42,162 bases of DNA from Desulfovirgula sp. (GTDB taxonomy: Bacteria > Bacillota > Desulfotomaculia > Desulfotomaculales > Nap2-2B), in the NCBI GenBank assembly GCA_020725585.1, contig DYES01000080.1, positions 1 through 42,162 of the forward strand. Direction: 5' to 3'. The translations under genes were made by a program, and so were the position numbers. How positions within the stretch are numbered: position 1 is the stretch's first letter; each line of letters starts with the position of its first letter. A model generated the notes under the pieces. That model made no database searches. It was not told the origin of the DNA and saw only the letters and a list, made by a program, of their open reading frames with translations. Shown piece after piece: positions 8,256 through 15,826 of the stretch.

Positions 8256-8924
8256 CTAAACGATCCACTTCGCTAGCTTATCCGGGTTAACAATTTTTAT
8301 CTCTCTGCCTTCGTAGATAATGCTCTTTTCCTGTTTAAAGGTGTTTAAAAGAGACGTTACCGTCTGCCGGGAAGTGCCGACCATGCTGGCCAATTCTTCG
8401 TGGGTAAGCGGTAAACCGAGCTTTATTCCGCCTTTTGTTTCTATGCCGCAGCGCTCGCCTATTTTCAGCAAGGTCAGGGCCAGCCTGCCCGGCGCCTGCC
8501 AGGAAACCATTTCGTGAATAATCGCCTCTGCTTCGCGCATCCGCGCCCCCAGCAGCTTGGCGATCTTAATGGCCAGAAACGGGTGGGTAGCCATCAGCTC
8601 CTCAAATTTATTCTTGCGCAAAACAACCAGGGAAACATTGTTGATTGCCCCCGCAAAACACGTACGCTCCCCTCCCCAAAGGGTCTCTGCCAGGCCCATC
8701 AGCTCTCCGGGGCTGCGGATGCTGCCGACGGTAACCCGCCGCCCGTCGGTAGAGAGGCGGTAAATTTTTACCCAGCCGCTTTCTATCAAATATACCCGGT
8801 CGGCAAAGTCCCCGGCCGCAAAAATGGTGTGCCCCTTCGGGTAGTGCACTGTCGACCCCGCCTGGCGGATAAGCATTTTTTCCAGGTCATCCAGGACAAC
8901 CGTTTCAAAAACGTTTTTCGCCAC
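8256..8924 (-). CDS. Crp/Fnr family transcriptional regulator
   Basis: A 222-residue regulator. It has an N-terminal cyclic-nucleotide-binding-type beta-roll (YPKGHTIFAAGDFADRVYLIESGWVKIY, split here as FAAGDFADRVYLIESGW), a dimerisation helix, and a Crp-type winged helix with LTHEELASMVGTSRQTV at about residues 170-187. It lacks the N-terminal cysteine cluster of an iron-sulfur Fnr, so oxygen sensing by a 4Fe-4S centre is unlikely. The effector is unknown. I choose GTG at 8924 because GAGGGGGGAGTCAG precedes it; an ATG 51 bases upstream has only a weak site. It lies between ctaB and the exporter cluster on the same strand and is a candidate regulator of either. Its C-terminus is complete. 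Confidence 0.88.
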   Translation of the reverse strand: MAKNVFETVVLDDLEKMLIRQAGSTVHYPKGHTIFAAGDFADRVYLIESGWVKIYRLSTDGRRVTVGSIRSPGELMGLAETLWGGERTCFAGAINNVSLVVLRKNKFEELMATHPFLAIKIAKLLGARMREAEAIIHEMVSWQAPGRLALTLLKIGERCGIETKGGIKLGLPLTHEELASMVGTSRQTVTSLLNTFKQEKSIIYEGREIKIVNPDKLAKWIV

Positions 8925-9089
8925 CTGACTCCCCCCTCTTCCACGATTAATCCTTAACTCAATTTCTATATTCATTTCTATTAAGGCATCAGCAGGTTTT
9001 GAAATGTTGTAAGAAAATTCCTAAAACTATCTCGACTTGACAGATCCCTCGTTAAGCTCATAAAAATTTAAACATTTGTCTTTGGTGGC

Positions 9090-9995
9090 TCAGATCGCCC
9101 GATCGAGGAACATCCCCAGGAAAAGCAGAAATAAGTAAGGGCTGGATAACTTGTACAAAAACCAGGCCTTTTTGTTTTCATAATGGAAGTACAAATAAAG
9201 GTTCCCGGCCAAAATAACCGCGCCGCTCACCACAGCCGTCCAGAAATAAAGCTGGCCAAAATTTCCGGAAAAGTAAATGGCCATGGAGACGGCCACCATG
9301 AAAACGACGGTAAGCAAGATATAAAGAAGGGTGGTTTTCGGGTGGCAAACGACCGGGAGCATGGGAACATTTACGCGCCGGTAATCATCCTTATAATAAA
9401 TGGCCAGATTCCAGATATGGTTGGGAATCCACAAAACAACTAAAATACTGATCAGCACCGGCGTTATCCCCAGCTGGCCGGCAACGGCCACCCACCCGAA
9501 GAGAGCAGGCAACCCCCCGCTGAATCCCCCCAGGATGATATTCCAGGGAGTTTTGCGTTTCAGCCACAGGCTGTATACGCCGATGTAACCAAACATACCG
9601 AGCAAAATACAGGCAAAGGCGTAAAGATTAATTGTCCAGGCAATCGCCAGGGCGATGATGAACTGCGCTAGCCCCCAATACAACGCTTTGCTGGCCGGGT
9701 AAATTCTTCCGGAAGGAATAGGGCGGCGCCGCGTCCGCTCCATGCCTGCGTCGAGATCTCTATCTACGTAACAGCTTACGGCGTTGACGCCTGAACAAGC
9801 CAGAATGATGGCCAAAATAGCCTTTATCCAGAAAGTGGGGGGCTGCGTTATCCCTTGGGCGGCTAAAAACATAGTGACTAACGAGGTGAATACCAGCAGG
9901 AAGACAGAGCGCGGCTTGGTAACCTCAATGTAATTTTTCAACGAACTGATGAGCAACTGCGACGCCGGAGGTTTGCGCCGAACGATTACTTCCAT
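9090..9995 (-). CDS. ctaB: protoheme IX farnesyltransferase (heme O synthase)
   Basis: A 301-residue UbiA-superfamily prenyltransferase with seven to nine hydrophobic helices. The first aspartate-rich motif is N71-x6-D78-x-D-x-D82, followed by RTRRRPIPSG, which is characteristic of CtaB. A second acidic motif follows further along (YYKDDYRRVNVPMLP). The enzyme adds a farnesyl group to heme B to make heme O for haem-copper oxidases. ATG at 9995 is preferred over the longer 318-residue reading because GGGGGGAATC precedes it. No oxidase subunit gene is in the window, so the partner must lie elsewhere or the gene is a leftover. The Crp/Fnr gene follows 165 bases downstream on the same strand. Confidence 0.93.
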   Translation of the reverse strand: MEVIVRRKPPASQLLISSLKNYIEVTKPRSVFLLVFTSLVTMFLAAQGITQPPTFWIKAILAIILACSGVNAVSCYVDRDLDAGMERTRRRPIPSGRIYPASKALYWGLAQFIIALAIAWTINLYAFACILLGMFGYIGVYSLWLKRKTPWNIILGGFSGGLPALFGWVAVAGQLGITPVLISILVVLWIPNHIWNLAIYYKDDYRRVNVPMLPVVCHPKTTLLYILLTVVFMVAVSMAIYFSGNFGQLYFWTAVVSGAVILAGNLYLYFHYENKKAWFLYKLSSPYLFLLFLGMFLDRAI

Positions 9996-10093
9996 AAATA
10001 TTGATTCCCCCCATAAATCAACATCAATCCGGGCACATTTTTTCACTGTGTATAATAATACCGGATTTTGCCCACCATGTCAACGAAAAAGCC

Positions 10094-10555
10094 TTAATCT
10101 TCCAAAATAGCCCGCGCGTCCAGAGCCACCGCACCCCTATCCCCCAACGCCAGCGGGTTTATGTCCAGCTCGGCAATCTGCGGGAAGTCGGTGACCAGCT
10201 GCCCCAGGCGCAGCAGGCTATCGACGAGGGCGTCCAGGTTTACCGCCTAGCCTCCGCGCGCCCCAAATAAAATTGGGGATGATTTGGGCCCCCGCTCTTT
10301 GCGCCTCCTGGAGAATAGCGGCCGCCTTATCCCGTCTTACATCTTGAAAGACGGGCGGCTCCTCCCGGGGCCTTCCTTTTATTTCGTTCAGGTAATGATC
10401 AAGCCTGGCCAGCGCCCTGGCTAACCGCTCCGGAGAAGGAAAGCCGGTCACCACCCCGCTTTTGTCCAGCTCGGCAAGCACCTTCTCCCGATTGCCGCCA
10501 AAAACCCAGGCAACAACGGGCTTCTCTCTTTTTCCGGAAGCCTCCTTGATTATTG
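10094..10555 (-). pseudogene. remnant of an NDP-forming acyl-CoA synthetase (ATP-grasp type)
   Basis: Two pieces of one gene are recognisable. The 5' piece, from about 10555 to 10218, reads PVVAWVFGGNREKVLAEL then SGVVTGFPSPERLARAL, the late CoA-ligase domain of ADP-forming acetyl-CoA synthetases. The 3' piece, in another frame from about 10230 to 10094, reads LVTDFPQIAELDINPL and VALDARAILED, the C-terminal ATP-grasp end. Most of the ATP-grasp domain between them is missing and the frames do not join. There is no start codon with a ribosome binding site, and a stop (TAA) precedes the 5' piece. It is therefore an internally deleted, frameshifted and truncated pseudogene between ctaB and the coaD operon. 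Confidence 0.8.
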
Positions 10556-10612
10556 GTTAAAAATTTCGTCCCTGGTTTTTAAATTCCTTTTTTAGAAAAT
10601 ATTTATAGATAC

Positions 10613-10649
10613 TTAAAAAATAGATGGCCTTCATGAACAACGAAGGCCA
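10613..10649 (-). terminator. intrinsic terminator of the rsmD-coaD operon
   Basis: On the minus strand TGGCCTTC (10649-10642) and GAAGGCCA (10632-10625) form an 8-bp stem with a 9-base loop, followed by TCTATTTTTTAAG. It lies just past the stop of the coiled-coil gene. Confidence 0.8.
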
Positions 10650-10655
10650 CGGACC

Positions 10656-11132
10656 CTATTTTAATTCTGCAGACTTTAATTCCACCGACTTTAAACCTTT
10701 TAACTCCGCCCGTCCGTTTTGAATCTGCGTAATTAATTTATTTAAATCTTCTTCCAGCCTGCCTAAAATATCGTCTGCGTAATCGCGCGCCCCCTGCTTG
10801 ATTTCCCTGGCTAATGCTTCCGCCTTTTGAACTACTTCCTCGGCAATAATTTTCGCCTGGCGGGCAATTTCGCTCTCGTCGGCCCGTTTATCCAGCTCTT
10901 TTTGAGCTTCCTCCAGGATCCGCATGGCTTCCTTTTTCGAGTCCGCCAAAACTTTTTCCCGCTCCTGCAACAGCCATTTTGCTTGGCGAACCTCCTCGGG
11001 CAAAGAAGCCCGCATCCGGTCAAGGTAGTCTAAAAGCTTTTCTTCGTCGATTAAAACCCGCCTGGTGAAAGGAATTTTTGGACTGTTTTCCACCAGTTCT
11101 TCTAATTCATTTAAAACATTAAACAATTCCAT
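10656..11132 (-). CDS. coiled-coil protein downstream of coaD, often labelled ATPase-like
   Basis: A 158-residue, highly charged helical protein. Residues 1-45 form a leader with FTRRVLIDEEKLLDYLDRM, which resembles the N-terminal motif of DivIVA-like or V-ATPase-stalk-like proteins found next to coaD in many clostridia. From about 45 to 145 it is rich in Ala/Glu/Lys with heptad spacing and is probably a long coiled coil. The C-terminus ends in a short tandem repeat, LKSVELKSAELK. No enzyme motif is visible. Its ATG overlaps the coaD stop as TAATG, which shows translational coupling, and it ends the operon before the 10613-10649 terminator. Its function is unknown. Confidence 0.8.
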   Translation of the reverse strand: MELFNVLNELEELVENSPKIPFTRRVLIDEEKLLDYLDRMRASLPEEVRQAKWLLQEREKVLADSKKEAMRILEEAQKELDKRADESEIARQAKIIAEEVVQKAEALAREIKQGARDYADDILGRLEEDLNKLITQIQNGRAELKGLKSVELKSAELK

Positions 11133-11635
11133 TACTCACAACCCCCCGTTTCTTTGCGGGTAGCAAACTTTTTGACCAGCCTTTCTTCCACCTCGGGCGG
11201 CACCAGTTCCTTGACGCAGCCGCCAAAAGAGGCCACTTCCTTCACTCCACTGGAACTGATAAAGGAGTATTCGGCTCTCGTCATTAAAAACACGGTATCG
11301 ATGGTGGGGGCCAGCTTTTTATTGGTCAGTGCCATCATGAATTCATTTTCAAAATCAGAAATTGCCCGCAAACCCCGAATAATTGCGTTGGCCCCGCGAA
11401 ATCTGGCGTAATTAACGGTTAAACCCTCGAACGAATCCACTTTTACATTGGGATAAGGGGCAAGCACTGCCTTGAGCATGTCCACCCTTTCCGCAACCGA
11501 AAACAAAGGTTTTTTACTGGCATTTCGAGATACGGCCACAATCACTTCCTCAAAAAGCGAAGCCGCCCGCTCAATAACATCCAGGTGACCGTATGTCAAC
11601 GGGTCAAAACTGCCCGGATAAAGCGCTTTTGCCAA
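11132..11635 (-). CDS. coaD: phosphopantetheine adenylyltransferase
   Basis: A 167-residue enzyme of the nucleotidyltransferase superfamily that transfers AMP from ATP to 4'-phosphopantetheine in coenzyme A synthesis. The N-terminal ALYPGSFDPLTYGH contains the TxGH signature (T14, H17). IIRGLRAISDFENEF and the later ISSSGVKEVASFGG block are also conserved, and the length is normal. The start is TTG with GGAGGG upstream that overlaps the end of rsmD, only 3 bases away. The rsmD-coaD order is common in Firmicutes. Confidence 0.96.
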   Translation of the reverse strand: MAKALYPGSFDPLTYGHLDVIERAASLFEEVIVAVSRNASKKPLFSVAERVDMLKAVLAPYPNVKVDSFEGLTVNYARFRGANAIIRGLRAISDFENEFMMALTNKKLAPTIDTVFLMTRAEYSFISSSGVKEVASFGGCVKELVPPEVEERLVKKFATRKETGGCE

Positions 11636-11638
11636 GTT

Positions 11639-12193
11639 TTAGCCCTCCCTGAAGAAAGTTAGCATCGTATCCCCATATCTCTCCTGACGGTCTAGAATCA
11701 GGTTTTTTAATCTGGAGGGCAACACCTCTCTTTTGCTGCTTTCCAGGACAATTATTCCTGCCGGTTTTAACAAATTGTATTCGGTGAGCTTTTCGAGAAC
11801 GGGTAATTCCAGGCGGCGTTCATAAGGCGGGTCAAGAAAAATAATATCAAACCGTTCCCCTTTCCTGTCAAGTCGTTTTAAGGCAACAAACACATCTTCT
11901 TTGATCACCCGCGCAGAAGAAGTTAAAGAGAGCGCAAAAAGATTGTCGTAAATAGTTTTCGCCGCCCGGGGATCCTTTTCCACGAAAAACACCATTTCGG
12001 CACCGCGGCTTAAAGCTTCAATGCCCACATTGCCGCTCCCGGCAAATAAATCCAAAAATCTGCTGCCTAGGATAACCGGCGCCAGAACATTAAAGAGAGC
12101 CTCTTTAACCCGGTCGGCGGTTGGCCTGCTCAACCAGTTGGCTGGTATTTTCAGGCGCCGCCCCTTGCAGGCTCCGGCGATAATCCTCACCAT
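11639..12193 (-). CDS. rsmD: 16S rRNA (guanine(966)-N(2))-methyltransferase
   Basis: A 184-residue class I SAM methyltransferase. IIAGACKGRRLK at the N-terminus, RPTADRVKEALFN, the SAM-binding FLDLFAGSGNVGIEAL (about 47-61) and the catalytic DPPY at 121-124 are the standard RsmD order. It methylates G966 of 16S rRNA in the 30S subunit. Start ATG has AAAGGAAGG upstream. It is the first gene of the rsmD-coaD-coiled-coil operon, with a promoter-like TATAAT at 12225-12220. Confidence 0.95.
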   Translation of the reverse strand: MVRIIAGACKGRRLKIPANWLSRPTADRVKEALFNVLAPVILGSRFLDLFAGSGNVGIEALSRGAEMVFFVEKDPRAAKTIYDNLFALSLTSSARVIKEDVFVALKRLDRKGERFDIIFLDPPYERRLELPVLEKLTEYNLLKPAGIIVLESSKREVLPSRLKNLILDRQERYGDTMLTFFREG

Positions 12194-12219
12194 AGCTTTT
12201 CCTTCCTTTGCTTTGTGCC

Positions 12220-12248
12220 ATTATAACACAAGAAAATAAAAAAATCGA
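12220..12248 (-). promoter_or_regulatory. candidate sigma-A promoter of rsmD-coaD
   Basis: On the minus strand a perfect TATAAT (12225-12220) lies 17 bases after TCGATT (12248-12243), a weak -35, and about 27 bases before the rsmD start. Confidence 0.5.
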
Positions 12249-12295
12249 TTTATTTTTACGACAAACCCTGAAATTCTTCGTTAAAAATATCTTTT

Positions 12296-13039
12296 TTAAA
12301 CTCCCGGCCGAACGTTTTCAATAAAGCTTTTCATGCGCTCATAATGGGAGCCCTGCCAGTAGACGCGGCCGCACCCCCGACATAAAAGGAACTCTCTAAA
12401 ATACTCCTTGACCTTTGGAGGAAGCCGGCCTTCCACCTCTTCTTTAGGTGTTGGCGCCAGTTCTTCGTTGCAGCTCAGGCACCGCGTAAAAGGTCGGATT
12501 GCCCCGAAGAGCTCAAAGCGGCGCAATACCTCCACAAGCTGGGAAGAGGGGGCGGTTGCCCGCACATAGTAACCGTGGGTAACATCGCTCCTTTTTAAAA
12601 GACCCCTGTCCCGGGTAAGCAGAATCCGGCGCTCGCGCACCGAAATTTCAACCAGCATTTCGTCGTCAAATTCATTGCTGTAGAGCGCGTCAAACCCCAT
12701 CATCCGCAGATAAACCGCCAGTTTCCCGAGGTGCACGTCGAGGACGAAACGAATTTTCCGCAGCGGCGCCGGACGGACCCGCAAAATAGAAGAGATATCG
12801 AGAGTTTCAAAAACCGGGTAGACGCTGATTCGATCGAGGTTTTCCACCCGGTGGGAAAAATCAACGGACTTGCCGTTGCTCAGGATTAAGTCCACCTCCG
12901 TATGGGGCACGCCCAGCGACTCGATTAAATCTTTAACGGTGGGCTGCCCGAAAAAGCAGTGGTCAAAAGTGACCTGCCTTTTCCCCGGAGGGAGAAAGTC
13001 ATTAAGTTCGGCATAGAACCGCATAAAACAGCGCTTCAT
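12296..13039 (-). CDS. Mut7-C RNase-like protein with N-terminal ubiquitin-like domain
   Basis: A 247-residue three-part protein. Residues 1-85 match the ubiquitin-like domain that precedes Mut7-C (VTFDHCFFGQPTVKDLIESLG). Residues 95-180 are the PIN-like Mut7-C nuclease domain with acidic residues D101 and D144 (FVLDVHLGKLA, LLTRDRGLL). The C-terminus is a zinc ribbon with C187-x2-C190 and C220-x2-C223. Such proteins are thought to act in RNA processing or degradation; the substrate is unknown. An ATG five codons downstream is also possible as the start. It stands alone, 102 bases upstream of rsmD on the same strand. Confidence 0.88.
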   Translation of the reverse strand: MKRCFMRFYAELNDFLPPGKRQVTFDHCFFGQPTVKDLIESLGVPHTEVDLILSNGKSVDFSHRVENLDRISVYPVFETLDISSILRVRPAPLRKIRFVLDVHLGKLAVYLRMMGFDALYSNEFDDEMLVEISVRERRILLTRDRGLLKRSDVTHGYYVRATAPSSQLVEVLRRFELFGAIRPFTRCLSCNEELAPTPKEEVEGRLPPKVKEYFREFLLCRGCGRVYWQGSHYERMKSFIENVRPGV

Positions 13040-13166
13040 TTTTGCACCGCCGTCCAGCCAGGAAAAATATACTTATGCTTAACTTAATAAGCTATTTTGC
13101 ATGCTGGCCTTTTAAGCACGATAATACCAAAATACCTCAAAGCATTCAAGATGCGTGCTAAGGTGG

Positions 13167-13523
13167 TCAGGGGATCGTCAAAGTCCCTAAAAAATAACCA
13201 CTTCCGCCGTTCAAGGGAGCGATCTCTTCGGGCGTACATTCAAACAAAATATGCTCTGTCGTAAAGAACCCAATGTCTAAAAGCCCTATCACATCGGGAA
13301 GGTTTTCCTAGGCGTAGACGACCTCTACCCCCTGGGGAAACACATGCACCCGGGAAAAAGAAACGGGTCTTTCCGGCCCGCCGTCCACGCTCACGTAGGC
13401 CGCGACACCTTTGAACAAAGATTTCACCTGCTCCTTCTGGTTGGAATAATATGCCAGCAGCAGACCCAAAGCCAGCGGGGTCTGCTTTTCCGCACCCAAA
13501 AGGTAAGCTGCCGTCAGCGCCAT
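13167..13523 (-). pseudogene. unrecognised ORF broken by one in-frame amber codon
   Basis: From ATG at 13523 the frame runs 71 codons to TAG at 13310-13308, then continues in the same frame for 46 sense codons to a TGA at 13169-13167. The second part (LPDVIGLLDIGFFTTEH, then FECTPEEIAPL) reads like natural protein, so the TAG probably interrupts a gene of about 118 residues. A TATAAT lies on the minus strand at 13549-13544, but no clear ribosome binding site precedes the ATG. I do not recognise the family. A single nonsense mutation, a sequencing error or, less likely, amber recoding would each fit. Confidence 0.45.
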
Positions 13524-13670
13524 GATTGTGCTGGTCCAGGAATATTATACCACAGTACAGTTGTTTTGGGAACGGGTGTTTGTGTTTTTCAGCATAATAT
13601 TTGCTGCCCCCATTGTAAACGAAACATATAACCCTAACCTTGCCGGGGAAGTTATGAAAAATTTACGCCA

Positions 13671-14267
13671 TCATCTACGGGATCGGATTACCTTCGCCAG
13701 CGCCCGGTTCACTTCGTTAATATAGAAATATTCCGGGTCAAACTTTCTTCCCCCAGTGTCCTTTTCTGCCCAGACCAAATAATCGTCATGCTCCGGGTGC
13801 CCGGGGTCGCTGATTATGCGCAGAAATTCTTCGTAACCCGAAACTCCGCCGACATCCTCCGGAGGCCTGTGACGGGCGCCGGCGACGCATACCGGGTAAC
13901 GCCGTCCTTCTTCGGCCGGCAGTATTTTCTCCAGAGCCACCTCATGCCGCCAGTTATCTCCAAAGTCGTAGGTATAGACGCACCTTTTGTGTTCGCCGAG
14001 AAGGGCGTCGATCTTCGTTCTTTTGGCGTTCAGCTCTTTTGCGCCTCCATACAGTTCTCCCGGGGCATAATCGGGGTCGGGAACATGAACCGCCACATTA
14101 CCGAAGTCAAAATTAAACAGGTGGTAGTCCTGCCAGCCAAAGGCGGCCTGAATGATCTTGTGCAGCTTGTAAAAAGTAATGCCCGACGGCACCAAAACCT
14201 GCCTCCAGATGGGCGGCTCGATCTCCTTTATGGTTATCCTAAGCTGGTATACCGCATTTGATCCCAT
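13671..14267 (-). CDS. plasmid pRiA4b ORF-3 family protein
   Basis: About 198 residues from the ATG at 14267, which has GGCGGTG just upstream. The family signature is strong: YQLRITIKEIEPPIWRQ, then LHKIIQAAFGWQDYHLF, YTYDFGDNWRH and the C-terminal PEYFYINEVNRAL. Members occur on plasmids, next to transposons (IS1096 TnpR-like) and as chromosomal orphans; their function is unknown. Many carry a SEC-C zinc motif. Here a degenerate SEC-C reading lies immediately upstream in another frame (14239-14382) with the better ribosome binding site, so the present gene is probably the 3' part of a frameshifted fusion. Confidence 0.85.
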   Translation of the reverse strand: MGSNAVYQLRITIKEIEPPIWRQVLVPSGITFYKLHKIIQAAFGWQDYHLFNFDFGNVAVHVPDPDYAPGELYGGAKELNAKRTKIDALLGEHKRCVYTYDFGDNWRHEVALEKILPAEEGRRYPVCVAGARHRPPEDVGGVSGYEEFLRIISDPGHPEHDDYLVWAEKDTGGRKFDPEYFYINEVNRALAKVIRSRR

Positions 14268-14382
14268 GATCCACCGCCGTTCTTTTTTTGTTCGCAACGG
14301 GAAAGGGGGCAATATTTCCGCCGCTTTCTTTGTATTTTCCGCTCCCGTAGGGGCAGGGGTCGTTTCTGCCGATTTTTGCCAT
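14239..14382 (-). pseudogene. degenerate SEC-C domain, frameshifted from the pRiA4b ORF-3 gene
   Basis: An ATG at 14382 with a strong AAAGGAGAC site begins MAKIGRNDPCPYGSGK, the start of a SEC-C zinc-binding motif (normally GRNDPCPCGSGKKYKKCCG). Three of the four zinc cysteines are lost (Tyr for the second, KESGG for the KKCCG end), and the reading ends 47 codons later inside the ORF-3 gene in a different frame. The original gene probably encoded SEC-C plus ORF-3 in one frame. Confidence 0.7.
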
Positions 14383-14412
14383 AATAAAGTCTCCTTTCAA
14401 GAATCCACAGCC

Positions 14413-15285
14413 TTAATCTGCAAGAAACTCCCTTATTTCCCGGACAATCTGCTCTTTCATGATGATGGTATAGTGATTAGAATTCTCGATCACGGCAAAA
14501 CGGCTCCCGGGTATTGTCCGGGCAATTTCTTCACCTTTTTCCCGGCTCAAAACAAAAACGCCGGGGAGCACCAGGCCTTGGGGCGCCCACAGGACAAGAG
14601 CAGGGGTTTTAATTTGCCGGTGGAGGTCGTTGATGGAAACAGCATTAAGCGACTCAATGTCCTGCTTTACAGCGTCTATGCTGACTTTCGAGCTGACGCT
14701 GCCATCGGGATGATGAACAACGTCATGGTAAAAATACTGTTCCAGATAAGGGGACCACTCCTTAAAAAAGGGGATTGGCCTGTTGTAATCCAAATAAGCC
14801 TGAAAGGTCGGAAACACCTGTCCTATCCTGCCCACAGAAGGTCTGAGGACCTCGATTAGCCTGGGGTCGGGGTCCATACCTCCGTCAACCAACACCAGCT
14901 TTTGCAGGCGGTCGGGATACCGGGCGGCAAAATAGCACCCGATCGAGGCACCAAGAGAATGTCCAACCAATGTAACTTTGTTGAGACCAAGCTTGTCCAT
15001 TATCCCCAAAATGTCTTCGGCATGGGCAGGGATTCCGTACCCGGAAGCGGGCTTGGCGCTGTCGCCCCTCCCAGGCAAGTCGTAAGCGATCACCCTGTAT
15101 TCCGGCGATAACTTCTCGGCCAACGCATCCCAGCAGCGGCCGTTGGCCGTTAACCCGTGCACGCAGATGATCGGGGCACCGCTCCCCTCCCAGTCGATCA
15201 AATGCAGTTCTTTTCCGTTTACGTTGACCTTCAAATCCCGCACCTTCATTGAATTTACCCGGTCGTGCAAAGTATAGAGGCCCAA
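14413..15285 (-). CDS. alpha/beta hydrolase fold protein
   Basis: A 290-residue hydrolase. Oxyanion region HGLTANG at 43-49, DLPGRGDS at 69-76, nucleophile elbow GHSLG with Ser110, acid region near PALVLWAPQGLVLPG, and the C-terminal catalytic His in NSNHYTI. The fold covers esterases, lipases, haloperoxidases and C-C hydrolases; no substrate can be named. The 290-residue form starts at a TTG 15 bases after GGAGGTG. An ATG at 15249 would give 278 residues and also retains the whole fold. It is flanked by decayed genes on both sides, so it may be a recent arrival. Confidence 0.85.
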   Translation of the reverse strand: MGLYTLHDRVNSMKVRDLKVNVNGKELHLIDWEGSGAPIICVHGLTANGRCWDALAEKLSPEYRVIAYDLPGRGDSAKPASGYGIPAHAEDILGIMDKLGLNKVTLVGHSLGASIGCYFAARYPDRLQKLVLVDGGMDPDPRLIEVLRPSVGRIGQVFPTFQAYLDYNRPIPFFKEWSPYLEQYFYHDVVHHPDGSVSSKVSIDAVKQDIESLNAVSINDLHRQIKTPALVLWAPQGLVLPGVFVLSREKGEEIARTIPGSRFAVIENSNHYTIIMKEQIVREIREFLAD

Positions 15286-15589
15286 TCAAGCCGGGTTTTT
15301 CACCTCCATATCCGTATTTTCAACCGGCTTTGCCGGAAAAATCTTTTGGTTTGTCGGAACAACAGCAGGTTTTGCTTTTTGCTTCAAAAACGCACATATT
15401 TTTTCATGAGCGCAAAAAAGTCCTTTTCGTTGTCCCAACCCTTCTCGTGAAAAAGAGCGACAAAAACTGCCGGGCGTTTTCCGGGTGCTTTTCGACCATT
15501 TTTCGAAAAGGCAAAGGAGAGATGGAGTTGCTCCAAAGATACCCATGACCACTTCCCTGTACACCCTGTCTTTGATCAGGCCGGGATTT
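15286..15589 (-). other. gap with coding-like fragments, possibly a decayed gene
   Basis: No intact gene. On the minus strand, readings in three frames look protein-like in turn: LIKDRVYREVVMGIFGATP (about 15580-15525), KHPENARQFLSLFF (about 15490-15450), and HEKGWDNEKDFFALMKKY ending in TGA near 15380. This pattern would fit an old gene with two frameshifts. I do not recognise the protein. Confidence 0.25.
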
Positions 15590-15826
15590 TCAAAAGGAGC
15601 GGCGAACAGTTGAAAATTGCTGAAAAAAAACCCGCCAATCACCCACGCGCAACCTGAACTTACCCTCCAAACCCTTCAGCTTTTTAACGTCTCCCTGGGG
15701 CGGAATCCTTTCCAGCCCACGCAGGGCTTTCTTAATCCTTTCCTGCGTTTTCTTGTCTAATGTCTTCAATTGTTTAACGGCCCGGGGCGATAAAATTACC
15801 TCATATGCCCAGCTCTTTCCAGACAT
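15590..15826 (-). CDS. RelE/ParE-type toxin, C-terminus altered
   Basis: A 78-residue protein. SPRAVKQLKTLDKKTQERI, then PQGDVKKLKGLEGKFRLRVGDWRV (here split as PQGDVKKLKGLEGK and FRLRVGDWRV), are the hallmarks of RelE/ParE toxins. These act on ribosome-bound mRNA or on gyrase. After RVFF the expected final strand (usually a VLRVGHR-like motif) is missing and the frame ends QQFSTVRRSF, so the last 8-12 residues are probably lost by a frameshift in a run of seven T. It overlaps the antitoxin gene by 26 bases. The toxin may be inactive. Confidence 0.75.
   Translation of the reverse strand: MSGKSWAYEVILSPRAVKQLKTLDKKTQERIKKALRGLERIPPQGDVKKLKGLEGKFRLRVGDWRVFFQQFSTVRRSF

Noticed and set aside
9032-9062. 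Plus-strand TTGACA with CATAAA about 16 bases on, promoter-like
   Set aside because: It would fire into the antisense of ctaB with no gene to drive; the -10 match is weak and chance is likely.
13671-14382. The pRiA4b ORF-3 gene as part of a live IS1096-type transposon
   Set aside because: No transposase of that type or matching inverted ends was found around it.
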